The notes: generated from the sequence alone by a model not told the origin. A DNA stretch of 50,676 nt from Microbulbifer taiwanensis (GCF_014904815.1 NZ_JACZFR010000018.1:1-50676); one strand, 5' to 3'. Positions 36,755 to 45,492 are shown, counted from the first letter of the stretch. Made by a program: numbers and translations.

Positions 36755-36820
36755 CGGTCCGCAGGGTGCGCCTCGATCCCGGTGGTGAAACCAGTGGTGC
36801 GCGCGGCGCCCCCCTACGCC
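36755..36820. repeat. Decayed GTAGGGTGCGCC-family repeat
   Basis: Contains GCAGGGTGCGCCTCG and GGTGCGCGCGGCGCC...CCCTAC in inverted order, matching the ends of the element at 18309-18372 with several changes. It lies between the STAS gene and the response regulator gene, so the two may not be tightly coupled. Confidence 0.5.
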
Positions 36821-36833
36821 CAACCGGGCAAGC

Positions 36834-38015
36834 TCAGCCTTGGCGTAGGGTCAGTATAGTGACATCGTCCGGCAGGGCCCCGGAGGTGTCCACGTGCAGC
36901 TCGGTACAGAGGCTGTCCAGGTCGCCGCGGCTGTGATCTATCGCCTGCAACAGTCGGGCCTCTTTCTGCAGCAGGTCCCCCTCGAGCAGCTCCAGCACAC
37001 CGTCGGAACAGGCCACCAGGCGCCAGCTCGGCGGCAGGCTCGCACGCATGACCTGCCAGTTGCCCTGCTCGAACAGTCCCAGCGGCCGCCCCTTACCCGG
37101 GAGCCAGTCGGCGCCGCTGGCGGTGATCAGGGCCGGCATGGGTACCTGGCCGGCGACAGCGTAGTGCAGCTGCCGGGCACGGCCGTCGATCACCCCCACG
37201 AACATACTGGCGTGCTTGTCCAGGCGGGTGGAGAGGAGCTCGCTGTTGATCATGCCGAGGATATCCAACAGGTCGCTGTCGAGAGTGTCCAACTGCGCAA
37301 ACAGGGGTTTTTCGCGCAGCAGGTGCATGATGCTGTGCTTGATCAGCGCCGTGACCAGCGCCGAGGAGACGCCGTGGCCGGAGACATCCACCAGGTAGAA
37401 GGCAACGAAGCGCTCGCCGAAGAGTCCGTAGTCGACAAAATCGCCGCTGAGATACAGGGAGGGGTTCAGGCGGTAGGCGGCCTCTATACCGCCCGGGTAT
37501 TGATAGGGTGTGCGCGGCAATAGATGCTGCTGCAACAGGCGCCCGGCCTGCTGGTCCCGCTGCAACAGCTCTACGTGGTCGCGCAGTTCGCGGTTGCGCC
37601 GCTCCAACTCTTCCCGGTACTCGCGGTTCTGCAGCTCCAGGGTTTCGGCATTGGTAATGCGACAGACGGCGTGGTCGATGACCGCGGCGTCCTGCAGGGG
37701 TTTCAATAGGTAGTCGCTGGCACCCAGGCGCAGCGCCTGTACCACGTCGCTGACTTCGCTGTCGGAGGCCAGTACCACTACCGCGGTATCCGGCGACAGA
37801 TGCTTGATCTTGCGCAGCACTTCCAGGCCGCCCATATCCGGCAGGTGCAGGTCGGTGATCACCAGGCTGAACAACCCCGGGGCAAACCGGCCTACGCCCT
37901 CGACACCGCTCTGCGCCACCACCACCTCAAATCCGAGGCGCGACAGGGCGCCCCGCACGAAATCGCGGGAGCGCTGGTCTTCCTCAATCAGTAACAGGCT
38001 TTTGCGGCCGGCCAT
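36834..38015 (-). CDS. Response regulator with PP2C/SpoIIE phosphatase output (HsbR-like)
   Basis: A 393-residue cytoplasmic regulator. The receiver domain (1-120) has the acidic pair EED (11-13), the phosphoacceptor D55 in LVITDLHLPDMGG and the lysine in YLLKPL. A coiled-coil linker (about 130-165) leads to a PP2C-type serine phosphatase domain (170-393) with LSGDFVDYG, LVDVSGHGVSSALV, VACSDGVLE and DDVTILTL. Such proteins dephosphorylate STAS proteins like the neighbour at 36032 in response to a histidine kinase. No kinase gene is in the window. Confidence 0.9.
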   Translation of the reverse strand: MAGRKSLLLIEEDQRSRDFVRGALSRLGFEVVVAQSGVEGVGRFAPGLFSLVITDLHLPDMGGLEVLRKIKHLSPDTAVVVLASDSEVSDVVQALRLGASDYLLKPLQDAAVIDHAVCRITNAETLELQNREYREELERRNRELRDHVELLQRDQQAGRLLQQHLLPRTPYQYPGGIEAAYRLNPSLYLSGDFVDYGLFGERFVAFYLVDVSGHGVSSALVTALIKHSIMHLLREKPLFAQLDTLDSDLLDILGMINSELLSTRLDKHASMFVGVIDGRARQLHYAVAGQVPMPALITASGADWLPGKGRPLGLFEQGNWQVMRASLPPSWRLVACSDGVLELLEGDLLQKEARLLQAIDHSRGDLDSLCTELHVDTSGALPDDVTILTLRQG

Positions 38016-38054
38016 TGAGCGGCTCTTTGATTATGGGTGAGGGCTGCGCAGGCT

Positions 38055-39017
38055 TCAGAAGTCGAACTCATCTTCCAGGTCGCCGCCGAAATCATCCTCC
38101 AGCTCGCCGTCGTTGATCAGGTATTCCCGACGCTGCAGGTAGGCGTCCCGCAACAGTACATAGCGATCGCCCTGCAGCAGGGTTTCCGCCTTCAGCAGGC
38201 TGGCGCGGGTCTGCACCAGATCGGTGAACTTCAGGGCATAGCGAGTGGCATCATGATCGACATAAGTGAGTGGATTGGTATACCAGTCCACTACCTCGCC
38301 GGGAATATCGCGCGCGGTGGACGGTCCCATAAAGGGCAGTACCAGGTAGGGACCCGAGGGCACTCCCCAGACCGCCAGTGTCTGGCCGAAATCCTCGCCG
38401 TCGCTGGGATCCAGGCCCATATGCTCGGCCACATCGAACAGACCAGCTACGCCGACAGTGCTGTTGACCAGGAAGCGACCGGCATCGTTGCCCGCCTGGC
38501 CCCACTTGCCCTGCAGGGCGCTGTTGAAGGTGTTGGTGACTTCGCGCAGGTTACCGAAAAAGTTGCTGATCCCGTGCTGCATGAAGATGGGGGTAATCTG
38601 CCGGTAACTGGTGGCTACCGGTTTCAGTACCCAGCGGTCGGCGCTGTCGTTGAAGCGGAAGACGGCGCGGTTGAAACCCTCCCAGGGATCGCGCGCGGCC
38701 GGCTCTTCATCACTGGCGAACTCATCCGCCGGATCGAAGCCGTACTCGTCTTCCAGTGCCGAAGTCTCTCCGGCACCGCTGTCGCCCTCCCCGCCACCTT
38801 CGGCAAAGGGGTCACCGCCATCGGCCTGCGCAGCATCGCTGGCACCGGAACCACTTTGTTCGGTCGGCGCCTGCGGTGCGTCAATACCCTGTTGCTGCGG
38901 CGCCGGAACTTCCTGTTCCGTCTCCGCAAAAGGATCCTGCGCCGCCGTTGACAGCACTGGCGCGGCGGCCAGTGTCGCGGCAATCAACCAGGGCGAGATA
39001 ACTGTGCGTCCCAGCAA
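38055..39017 (-). CDS. mlaA: MlaA/VacJ-family outer-membrane lipid asymmetry protein, extended form
   Basis: MlaA removes mislocalised phospholipids from the outer leaflet of the outer membrane for the Mla pathway. The VacJ domain spans about residues 108-300 (DPWEGFNRAVFRFND, SNFFGNLREVTNTFNS, GRFLVNSTVG, GQTLAVWGVPSGPYLVLP). Two features are unusual. The signal peptide (cleavage near STAAQ, residue 26) lacks a lipobox cysteine, although MlaA is normally a lipoprotein. Also, about 80 residues of acidic, Pro/Gln/Ser/Gly-rich sequence with repeated DPFAE words separate it from the VacJ domain. The protein ends in an acidic tail. It is downstream of hvfABC on the same strand. Confidence 0.88.
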   Translation of the reverse strand: MLGRTVISPWLIAATLAAAPVLSTAAQDPFAETEQEVPAPQQQGIDAPQAPTEQSGSGASDAAQADGGDPFAEGGGEGDSGAGETSALEDEYGFDPADEFASDEEPAARDPWEGFNRAVFRFNDSADRWVLKPVATSYRQITPIFMQHGISNFFGNLREVTNTFNSALQGKWGQAGNDAGRFLVNSTVGVAGLFDVAEHMGLDPSDGEDFGQTLAVWGVPSGPYLVLPFMGPSTARDIPGEVVDWYTNPLTYVDHDATRYALKFTDLVQTRASLLKAETLLQGDRYVLLRDAYLQRREYLINDGELEDDFGGDLEDEFDF

Positions 39018-39141
39018 AACCCTGCTCCTCTCTAATGAATTTACAGTGCAAGGATTCTAACGCCCCCGCATTATGTAAACCACCCTCGGCAGCATAGCAG
39101 CTGCTTTCGATCAACGATTATGGAGATTCGGGCAAGGGCTG

Positions 39142-39315
39142 GTGTGGTGTAACGTACTAAATGTGGTTATCAGCAGGCCGCCTGAAGGGAGCCCCCCAAA
39201 TCGTCCACTGCGGCGTTGCCGCTCTTGAAAAGGGCACGCCATTCCCTGCGAGCGGCGCCTAACTGTGAACAATTTGGGGGGCTCTGATAACCACATTTAG
39301 TACGTTACACCACAC
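39142..39315. repeat. Long palindrome overlapping the 3' end of hvfC
   Basis: A 32-bp perfect inverted repeat (39142-39173 and 39284-39315; left arm starts GTGTGGTGTAACGTACTAA). Inside it, a further 12-bp perfect pair AGCCCCCCAAAT/ATTTGGGGGGCT (39190-39201 and 39272-39283) is offset on one side by 16 extra bases. The inner ~70 bases contain GCGGCGTTGCCGC. The right arm includes the hvfC stop codon and last codons. It could be a mobile repeat unit, a transcript barrier or a stabilising hairpin. Confidence 0.85.
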
Positions 39316-40085
39316 TCGGGGCGCAGGCCGGCGATAACACCGGCGCGCAGCAGCTTCTGCAGCAGCCCGCGGCCGAATTCCACCAGGGCTTTACTGTCGG
39401 CCTGGGGCATCTCCGCCGCCAGGTTTTCCAGCAACCGGCGCCCGCAGAGCTCCCCCCCCTCCGCCAGCTGCAGCAGCCGAGCGGTGACCGCATTGATTTC
39501 CATAAATCCGACTTCATAGTCACGATCGCGGTAAACGAGTAGGAAGGTGGGGGTTTGCGGCGGCTCCTGGGGCTGGAACGCCGGACCTATGCGATGCACC
39601 GGATAGCGGTAGCTGAGGCTCCACACCAGCGGCGACACCACCGGGATCTGCGCCAGCGGATCGCCCTCAGTTTCCAGGCCCGCGGGAAACTCCGCCTCGT
39701 GCACATCCAACGCCAGCTCCACCCACTCGTAGTGGGCCAGTTCCAGCAGGAAAGGCGGATCGCCGGCCACCAGACCGCGCTCATTCTGCAGGTAAGCCAG
39801 GAATTCTTCGCTGATCTGCAGGAAATAGGGGCTGCGGGAGACGTGGCGCCCGACAAAGTCCCGTACCAACCGGTGCCAGCGCTCGTCGCTGTAGAGACTG
39901 CGCAGTACCGGGAAGCCGCCGGCGATAAAGGATTCGATATTGTTGTAGATCAGGTCGCGGTAGATGCCCATGCGCCTGTCTTCGATATGTGGCGGCGGTT
40001 CGCATTGATCCGGGGCGCGCAAATGAGCGGCAAAGGCCTGCTGTAGCCGCTGGAAGCGCATCGTCTTATCGGCGGCTGCCGACAT
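39297..40085 (-). CDS. hvfC: DUF2063/HvfC-type RiPP maturation partner protein
   Basis: A 262-residue cytoplasmic protein of the DUF2063 family, which partners DUF692/MNIO enzymes in modifying cysteines of a precursor peptide. The N-terminal DUF2063 domain (about 10-105) has [25 protein letters not shown] and [10 protein letters not shown]. The C-terminal half contains [13 protein letters not shown] and a winged-helix-like region ending in the stop inside the long palindrome. It overlaps hvfB by 20 bases, so the two are translationally coupled. The last residues (PECGVTY) are encoded by the palindrome arm, so the original C-terminus may have been replaced. Confidence 0.9.
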   Translation of the reverse strand: MSAAADKTMRFQRLQQAFAAHLRAPDQCEPPPHIEDRRMGIYRDLIYNNIESFIAGGFPVLRSLYSDERWHRLVRDFVGRHVSRSPYFLQISEEFLAYLQNERGLVAGDPPFLLELAHYEWVELALDVHEAEFPAGLETEGDPLAQIPVVSPLVWSLSYRYPVHRIGPAFQPQEPPQTPTFLLVYRDRDYEVGFMEINAVTARLLQLAEGGELCGRRLLENLAAEMPQADSKALVEFGRGLLQKLLRAGVIAGLRPECGVTY

Positions 40086-40938
40086 GCAGCACCTCCGCCG
40101 TTTGATCGACCTGCAGGCTCCGGATCCTGTCCACTTCCCCCAGCAGTTCCGGCAGCGGCGGAATATTGAAATCCCGCTCCAGCAGCGTCGGCAGCGGGCC
40201 GTGTGTGGCGTAGGCCTGCGCCAGCAGTTGCCACACGGGGTCTATCACCGGTGCGCCGTGGGTATCCACCTTCAGGTCCTCTGCCTCATCGTAGTGGCCG
40301 GCCACATGGGCGTAACGGATGCGCTCCGTCGGCAGGCCGCGCAGGAACTCCAGCGGATCGTAGCGATGGTTGATGGTATTGACATAGATATTGTTGATAT
40401 CGAGCAGCAGGTCGCAGTCGGCTTCGCACAGCACCGCGTTCAGAAATTCCAGTTCGGTCATTTCCTGCCGGCCGTCAACCCTTGGGGCGGCGTAGTAGGA
40501 GACATTCTCCATGGCGATACGCTGCTCGAGAATATCCTGTACCCTGCGAATACGCCCGGCCACATAGGTCACCGCCTCGGCAGTAAACGGAATCGGCAGC
40601 AGGTCGTACAGGTGGCCGTGGTCGGAGCAGTAACTGAGGTGTTCGCTGTAGCAGCGAATATCGTGCTCACGGATAAACCGATTGATGGACCTGACCAGCT
40701 CCAGGTCCAGTGGCGCCGGTGAACCGATCGACAGGGAGAGGCCGTGAATCACAAACGGAAAGCGCTCGGTGTGTTGACGAAACCAGCGCCCCAGGCGCCC
40801 GCCGACACCTATCCAGTTTTCCGGCGCCACTTCGAGAAAATCCACCGCGTCGTCGGCAAGGTCTTCGCCCATCATCGAGCGGCGCAGTCCGAGGCCGGCA
40901 CCTGTGACCGGATGATGGGGTATGGCGGGAGTCGTCAT
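40066..40938 (-). CDS. hvfB: DUF692/MNIO-family multinuclear iron oxidase, RiPP maturase (HvfB-like)
   Basis: TIM-barrel metalloenzyme of the MbnB/TglH/HvfB family. Characterised members use a di- or tri-iron centre and O2 to convert peptide cysteines, for example to oxazolone-thioamide groups. The 290-residue product has the family blocks [61 protein letters not shown] and the final LLERD metal-ligand segment. The ATG at 40938 has no Shine-Dalgarno, which should keep translation low relative to the precursor. It follows hvfA after 71 bases that include a stem-loop. Confidence 0.93.
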   Translation of the reverse strand: MTTPAIPHHPVTGAGLGLRRSMMGEDLADDAVDFLEVAPENWIGVGGRLGRWFRQHTERFPFVIHGLSLSIGSPAPLDLELVRSINRFIREHDIRCYSEHLSYCSDHGHLYDLLPIPFTAEAVTYVAGRIRRVQDILEQRIAMENVSYYAAPRVDGRQEMTELEFLNAVLCEADCDLLLDINNIYVNTINHRYDPLEFLRGLPTERIRYAHVAGHYDEAEDLKVDTHGAPVIDPVWQLLAQAYATHGPLPTLLERDFNIPPLPELLGEVDRIRSLQVDQTAEVLHVGSRR

Positions 40939-40966
40939 AGATTATATTCAGGTAAATTTATTGGCA

Positions 40967-40996
40967 GGGGCGCAGTCATACAGCAGACAGCGCCCC
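40967..40996 (-). other. Stem-loop between hvfA and hvfB
   Basis: On the minus strand, GGGGCGC and GCGCCCC pair over 7 bp, with an inner GTC/GAC 3-bp extension. It lies in the 71-base gap just after the precursor stop. No U-run follows, so it should act as a partial barrier or an RNA stabiliser rather than a full terminator. It would favour precursor over enzyme expression. Confidence 0.6.
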
Positions 40997-41009
40997 CACC
41001 GGTAACGGT

Positions 41010-41342
41010 TTAATTACCGCAGCTGCCCTCTTTCTTCTTGCCTTCGCCGCACTTGCCTTCGCCACATTTACCTTCTTTTTTCTTCTTGTCTTCGCCGCAT
41101 TTGCCTTCGCCGCATTTACCTTCTTTTTTCTTCTTGTCTTCGCCGCACTTGCCCTCGCCGCACTTGCCTTCTTTTTTCTTGCCCTCATCATCCTGCATGG
41201 CCAGATTGTAACCGGAGGACAATTCCTCGGCGGCGAATGGATTAGCGCCACTGTCCATAGAGGCGGAAACATTCATCGCAGCCGACGCCAGGAATGCAGC
41301 ACCAACGGCCGCAGCTACCGGGGAAAGATTCTTCTTGCTCAT
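41010..41342 (-). CDS. hvfA: HvfA-type secreted RiPP precursor with EGKCG repeats
   Basis: A 110-residue precursor. The start is the ATG at 41342, with AGGAG seven bases upstream; a longer frame adds 15 unsupported residues. It has a signal peptide (MSKKNLSPVAAAVGAAFLASAAMNVSA), a conserved leader-like block (SGANPFAAEELSSGYNLA, about 31-48) and a repetitive C-terminus. Cysteines lie at 61, 66, 77, 82, 93, 98 and 108: six EGKCG motifs in three pairs separated by ED/EG-KKK linkers, plus one EGSCG at the end. In HvfA/bufferin-type systems the EGKCG cysteines become oxazolone-thioamide groups that bind copper. The metal bound here is not shown by the sequence. Confidence 0.92.
   Translation of the reverse strand: MSKKNLSPVAAAVGAAFLASAAMNVSASMDSGANPFAAEELSSGYNLAMQDDEGKKKEGKCGEGKCGEDKKKKEGKCGEGKCGEDKKKKEGKCGEGKCGEGKKKEGSCGN
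41028..41171 (-). repeat. Three 48-nt tandem repeats in hvfA
   Basis: Three units of 48 bases encode EGKCGEGKCGEDKKKK (residues 58-73 and 74-89) and a variant third unit (90-105). The first two units are nearly identical at the DNA level. Copy number could change by slippage or recombination, adding or removing two metal-binding cysteine motifs at a time. Confidence 0.85.
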
Positions 41343-41379
41343 AAAAATTCTCCTGATAAAAACCCTGTGTAATGAAAAA

Positions 41380-41414
41380 CACGTCAAGACGTGACAATCT
41401 TCCGCAGGAGTATA
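41380..41414 (-). promoter_or_regulatory. hvfA promoter region with a palindromic operator
   Basis: On the minus strand a TATACT -10 box (41409-41414) sits in GGAGCGCTATACTCC. About 16 bases downstream is a perfect 14-bp palindrome, CACGTC-AA-GACGTG (41380-41393), between the expected transcript start and the ribosome site. No good -35 is present at normal spacing, which suggests an activator or an alternative sigma factor. The palindrome could bind a dimeric regulator. Confidence 0.45.
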
Positions 41415-41562
41415 GCGCTCCAGAGAGGGAATCAGTCACAAAGTTGAGACGGGACCAGGGTCGGCGCCCTTCTCTCCCTGTTCGTCGCCGTAGGGACGGG
41501 ATTGTTACAGCGCCAGAGCAGTTTATTTGGAGGAGGAGAGCCCCGGCCCAATGCCCTGTGAC

Positions 41563-44500
41563 TCAGCCCAGGGCGATGGACTGCTCTACCTCGCTCCAGA
41601 GCTTGCGCAACCGCTTGGCGGATACCGGCATCTGGGTCTTCAGGGTCTGGGCGAAGAGCGAGACGCGGAATTCCTCCAGTGACCAACGGTATTGCGCCAG
41701 CTGTGGCTCGGCGGCGAGGCTTCTGGAGTCCCGGCGCTCCGCCAGCGCCAGGTAGGGCTCGGCGGCCTGGTGGAATTCCGCCTGCAGGCGGCGGTCGCGG
41801 TTCGGGTCCAGCGCGGCCTTTTCCAGACGCAACACTATGCCCTTCAGGTAGCGGCCGTACTGGCGCAGCCACAGAAGCCCCGTATCGAACAGGAAGCCGC
41901 GATAGAAGAGGCCGGCCAGTTGTTGCTGAATATCCCCCACGGCCATGGCGACAGTGAGGCTTTTCTGCTGTTTGATCTGCTTGCGCAGCGGCACCAGCTG
42001 CGCCAGCGCCTTCACCAGCAGTTCGGCGATGTCCTGGGCCACCCCCACCAGCTCAGCGCTCTTCTCCAGCGCGGCGAGAAATTCCGCCTCGGTGCGCGGC
42101 CACTGTTCGTCGGGCCAGAAGACCTCGCGCGCGGCCGCCAGCAGGATATCGTCGGCCACCTCCTCGCGCCCGCCCAGGTCGGCGGCGGAGAGGCCCAGCT
42201 CCTTGCCCCGCAGCAGCTCCTTGCGCAGGTATTTGACCGGCTCCGGCAGGTGCAGCAGCGCCAGTCTGCAGATACCTGCGCGGCTGAGCCTCTGCGCCTC
42301 TGCAGGGTTGTCGAGCAACTTCAGGGAGACGCTCTCTCTCTCCTCGACCAGCGCCGGATAGGCGCGCACCTTGAGCGCGCCCTGCTGCAGCGTGTGGGTC
42401 TCGGGCAGGTCGCCGATATCCCAGCGGGTGATACCATCGCGCTCGAAGTCATCGCCGGCACTGGCCAGTTCCTTCTGCACCCGGTCCTTGTAGCGGGTCT
42501 GCAGCCCGGGCAGGTCGCGGCCCTGGTCGAGCAGTTTGCCCTCCTCGTCCAGCACCTGAATATTGAAGCGGTAGAAATCCTCCAGGGACTGCTCCGCCGA
42601 TTCCCAGGCGGCATCCGGCAGCTCCTGGGCCGTCTGCCGCTTGAGCTCTTTTGCCAGCGACTGCCACAGGGGCACTTTGTCCGGCTGCAGCCGCGGCAGC
42701 GCCCCGTCGACCGCCGCCGGCACCGGCACAAAATGTTTGCGCCACTGTTTCGGCAGAGCCTTGACCAGCGCTATGCATTTGTCGCGCAACAGTCCCGGCA
42801 CCAGCCAGGACAGGCGCGCTGCCGGCACCTGGTGCAGGGCGCCCACCGGCACCTGCAGGCTGACGCCGTCGTCGATGGCTCCCGGCTCGAAATGGTAACC
42901 GAGCGGGAACTCGATACCCCCCGCCCGCAACTCATCCGGGAACTGCGCCTCGCCCACGTGCTCGGCGCTCGAGAGCATCAGCAGGTCGCGGGGGATAAAC
43001 AGCAGCTGCGGGTCCTTCGCCTCGACCTGCTTGCGCCAGTGTTCGAAGCCGGCCAGATTGACGATATCTCGCGGCAGCCGCTCATCGAAGAACTGGAAGA
43101 TCACCTGGTCGTCGACGACGATATCGCGGCGACGGGATTTGGCCTCCAGGTCTTCGAGATCTTTCAGCAGGTCGGTGTAGTGTTTAAAGAACTTTCCTTT
43201 GCCGCGGTAGCGCTGCTCCACCAGGGCCTGGCGAATAAACACCTCGCGCGAGGTTTGCGGATCCAGCTTGCCGTAGTGGATACGGCGCTTCTCCACCAGC
43301 ACCAGTCCATAGAGGGAGATCTTCTCAAACGCCATCACCCGGCCGCCGCGGGCGTCGTAGTGGGGTTCGGAATAGTTGCGCTTTACCAGGTGTTCGGCGG
43401 CGGCCAGCACCCAGTCCGGCTCTATCTTCGCCACCGTGTGCGCGAACAGGCGACTGGTCTCCAGCAGCTGACCCGCCACCACCCAGCGCGGCGGCTTCTT
43501 GAACTGGCCGGAGCCGGGGAAGATATGGAAACGGCGATTGCGGCAGCCGATAAATTCCTTGTTTTCATCGCGCACGCCGATATTGCCGAGCAGACCCGGC
43601 ACTATGGCGCTGTGCACGGCGGCATAGTTTTTTGACGAATCGTCGGCGACCTCGGCATTTTCTTTCAATTTCAGTTCGCGGCAGGCGACGCGCAGCTGGT
43701 GGTGTATGTCCCGCCACTCGCGCATGCGCAGCCAGGAGAGGAAGTTTTTCTGGCACCATTTGCGCAGTTGGTTCTGGCTCAGCTCCTGGCGCTGGGTCTC
43801 GAAGGCATCCCACAGCTGCACCAGGCTGAGGAAGTCCGACTGCTCGTGCTGCCACTGTTTGTGCTTCTCATCCGCGGCCTGGCGCTTTTCCGCCGGGCGC
43901 TCGCGCGGGTCCTGCACCGCCAGGGCACTGACGATGATCAGCATTTCCCTCAGGCTGCCGCTAGTGGCGGCGGCCATCAGCATGCGGCCCAGGCGCGGGT
44001 CCAGCGGCAGGCGCGACAGGGCGCGGCCCTGCTGGGTCACCTTGCCGCCCGCATCCACCGCCTGCAGCTCCTGCAGCAGCTTGTAGCCGTCATTGATCAG
44101 GCGCTCGTCCGGTGGATCCACGAAGGGAAAATCGCGGATATCGCCGATACGCATCTGCAACATCTGCAGTATCACTGCGGCTAAATTGGTGCGCAGTATC
44201 TCCGCATCGGTAAATTCCGGCCGCTGCGCGAAATCTTTTTCATCGTAGAGGCGCACACAGACGCCGGCGCTGACGCGACCGCAGCGACCGGCGCGCTGGT
44301 TGGCGCTGGCCTGGGAGATGGCCTCCACCGGCAGCCGCTGTATCTTGCTGCGGTAGCTGTAACGGCTGATACGCGCGGTACCCGGATCTATGACGTAGCG
44401 GATACCGGGCACGGTGATCGAGGTCTCGGCCACGTTGGTGGCGAGCACGATACGCCGCCCCTTGTGGCCGTGAAACACCCTGGCCTGCTCGGCGAGGCTC

Positions 44501-45492
44501 AGGCGCGCGTAGAGCGGCAGCACTTCCAGCTGCGGCAGCTGGGCATCGCGCAGCGCCTTGTGGCACTCGCGGATCTCGCGCTCGCCGCTCATAAATACCA
44601 GGATATCGCCACCACGCTTTCCACTGGACTTTTCTTCGCGCAGCAACTCCTCCACCGCGGCCACTACCTGCTCGTTCAGGTCCTGGTCGCTATCGAGCGG
44701 CGGGCGGTAGTGGATATCCACCGGGTAGGTGCGCCCGGACACCTCGATAATCGGTGCATCGCCGAAGTGCCGGGAGAACTTCTCCAGGTCGATGGTGGCC
44801 GAGGTGATAATCAGCTTCAGGTCCGGGCGCTTTGGCAGCACGGTTTTCAGGTAGCCCAGTAGGAAATCGATATTGAGGCTGCGCTCGTGGGCCTCATCGA
44901 TAATCAGCGTGTCGTATTTGTTCAGCAGCGGATCGCGCTGAATTTCCGCCAGCAGTATGCCGTCGGTCATCAGCTTGATATGGGTGTGCTCGGTGCTATG
45001 ATCGGTAAAGCGCACCTGGTAGCCCACGGATTCACCGAGGGGCTGCTGCAGTTCCTCGGCGATGCGATTAGCCACGGTGCGTGCGGCGATACGGCGCGGC
45101 TGGGTGTGGCCAATCTGGCCGAATATACCGCGCCCCAGTTCCAGGCAGATCTTCGGCAACTGGGTAGTCTTGCCGGAGCCCGTCTCGCCGGCGACCACCA
45201 CCACCTGGTGTTCGGCAATCAACTCGGCGATCTCTTCGCGCCGCGCCACCACCGGCAGCCCTTCCGGCCAGTGCACCTGCGGCAGCTTCTGCCGGCGTGC
45301 CTCCGCCAGGGCCTGGGACGCGTCCACCTGCTCCACTAGCTGCCCGAGCATGCGGTCCGCCGGCTTGCCCTCCTTCAGCCGTCGGCGCAGGTTGTTCAGC
45401 GTTTTGCGCAGGCGATAGCGATCGCCGCCCATACACCGGGTGATCTGCTGTTCCAGGGCGCTCACGGAGCTGTCGGTATCGGTATGACTCAT
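41563..45492 (-). CDS. hrpA: ATP-dependent RNA helicase HrpA
   Basis: DEAH-box RNA helicase acting on mRNA and stalled ribosomes. The ATG at 45492 gives 1309 residues, the normal length of HrpA (about 1300). Walker A GETGSGKT lies at 102-109, DEAH at 199-202, the SAT motif in IITSATID, and motif VI in QRAGRCGR. The C-terminal HA2, OB-fold and HrpA-specific domains are all present by length. It is transcribed toward hvfA but separated from its promoter region by about 150 bases. Confidence 0.97.
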   Translation of the reverse strand: MSHTDTDSSVSALEQQITRCMGGDRYRLRKTLNNLRRRLKEGKPADRMLGQLVEQVDASQALAEARRQKLPQVHWPEGLPVVARREEIAELIAEHQVVVVAGETGSGKTTQLPKICLELGRGIFGQIGHTQPRRIAARTVANRIAEELQQPLGESVGYQVRFTDHSTEHTHIKLMTDGILLAEIQRDPLLNKYDTLIIDEAHERSLNIDFLLGYLKTVLPKRPDLKLIITSATIDLEKFSRHFGDAPIIEVSGRTYPVDIHYRPPLDSDQDLNEQVVAAVEELLREEKSSGKRGGDILVFMSGEREIRECHKALRDAQLPQLEVLPLYARLSLAEQARVFHGHKGRRIVLATNVAETSITVPGIRYVIDPGTARISRYSYRSKIQRLPVEAISQASANQRAGRCGRVSAGVCVRLYDEKDFAQRPEFTDAEILRTNLAAVILQMLQMRIGDIRDFPFVDPPDERLINDGYKLLQELQAVDAGGKVTQQGRALSRLPLDPRLGRMLMAAATSGSLREMLIIVSALAVQDPRERPAEKRQAADEKHKQWQHEQSDFLSLVQLWDAFETQRQELSQNQLRKWCQKNFLSWLRMREWRDIHHQLRVACRELKLKENAEVADDSSKNYAAVHSAIVPGLLGNIGVRDENKEFIGCRNRRFHIFPGSGQFKKPPRWVVAGQLLETSRLFAHTVAKIEPDWVLAAAEHLVKRNYSEPHYDARGGRVMAFEKISLYGLVLVEKRRIHYGKLDPQTSREVFIRQALVEQRYRGKGKFFKHYTDLLKDLEDLEAKSRRRDIVVDDQVIFQFFDERLPRDIVNLAGFEHWRKQVEAKDPQLLFIPRDLLMLSSAEHVGEAQFPDELRAGGIEFPLGYHFEPGAIDDGVSLQVPVGALHQVPAARLSWLVPGLLRDKCIALVKALPKQWRKHFVPVPAAVDGALPRLQPDKVPLWQSLAKELKRQTAQELPDAAWESAEQSLEDFYRFNIQVLDEEGKLLDQGRDLPGLQTRYKDRVQKELASAGDDFERDGITRWDIGDLPETHTLQQGALKVRAYPALVEERESVSLKLLDNPAEAQRLSRAGICRLALLHLPEPVKYLRKELLRGKELGLSAADLGGREEVADDILLAAAREVFWPDEQWPRTEAEFLAALEKSAELVGVAQDIAELLVKALAQLVPLRKQIKQQKSLTVAMAVGDIQQQLAGLFYRGFLFDTGLLWLRQYGRYLKGIVLRLEKAALDPNRDRRLQAEFHQAAEPYLALAERRDSRSLAAEPQLAQYRWSLEEFRVSLFAQTLKTQMPVSAKRLRKLWSEVEQSIALG

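Noticed and set aside
41028..41171. CRISPR array
   Set aside because: The 48-base tandem units are contiguous, in frame and coding, with no spacers.
41692..43635. 647-codon open frame antisense to hrpA
   Set aside because: Reverse-strand shadow of hrpA, which has intact helicase motifs.
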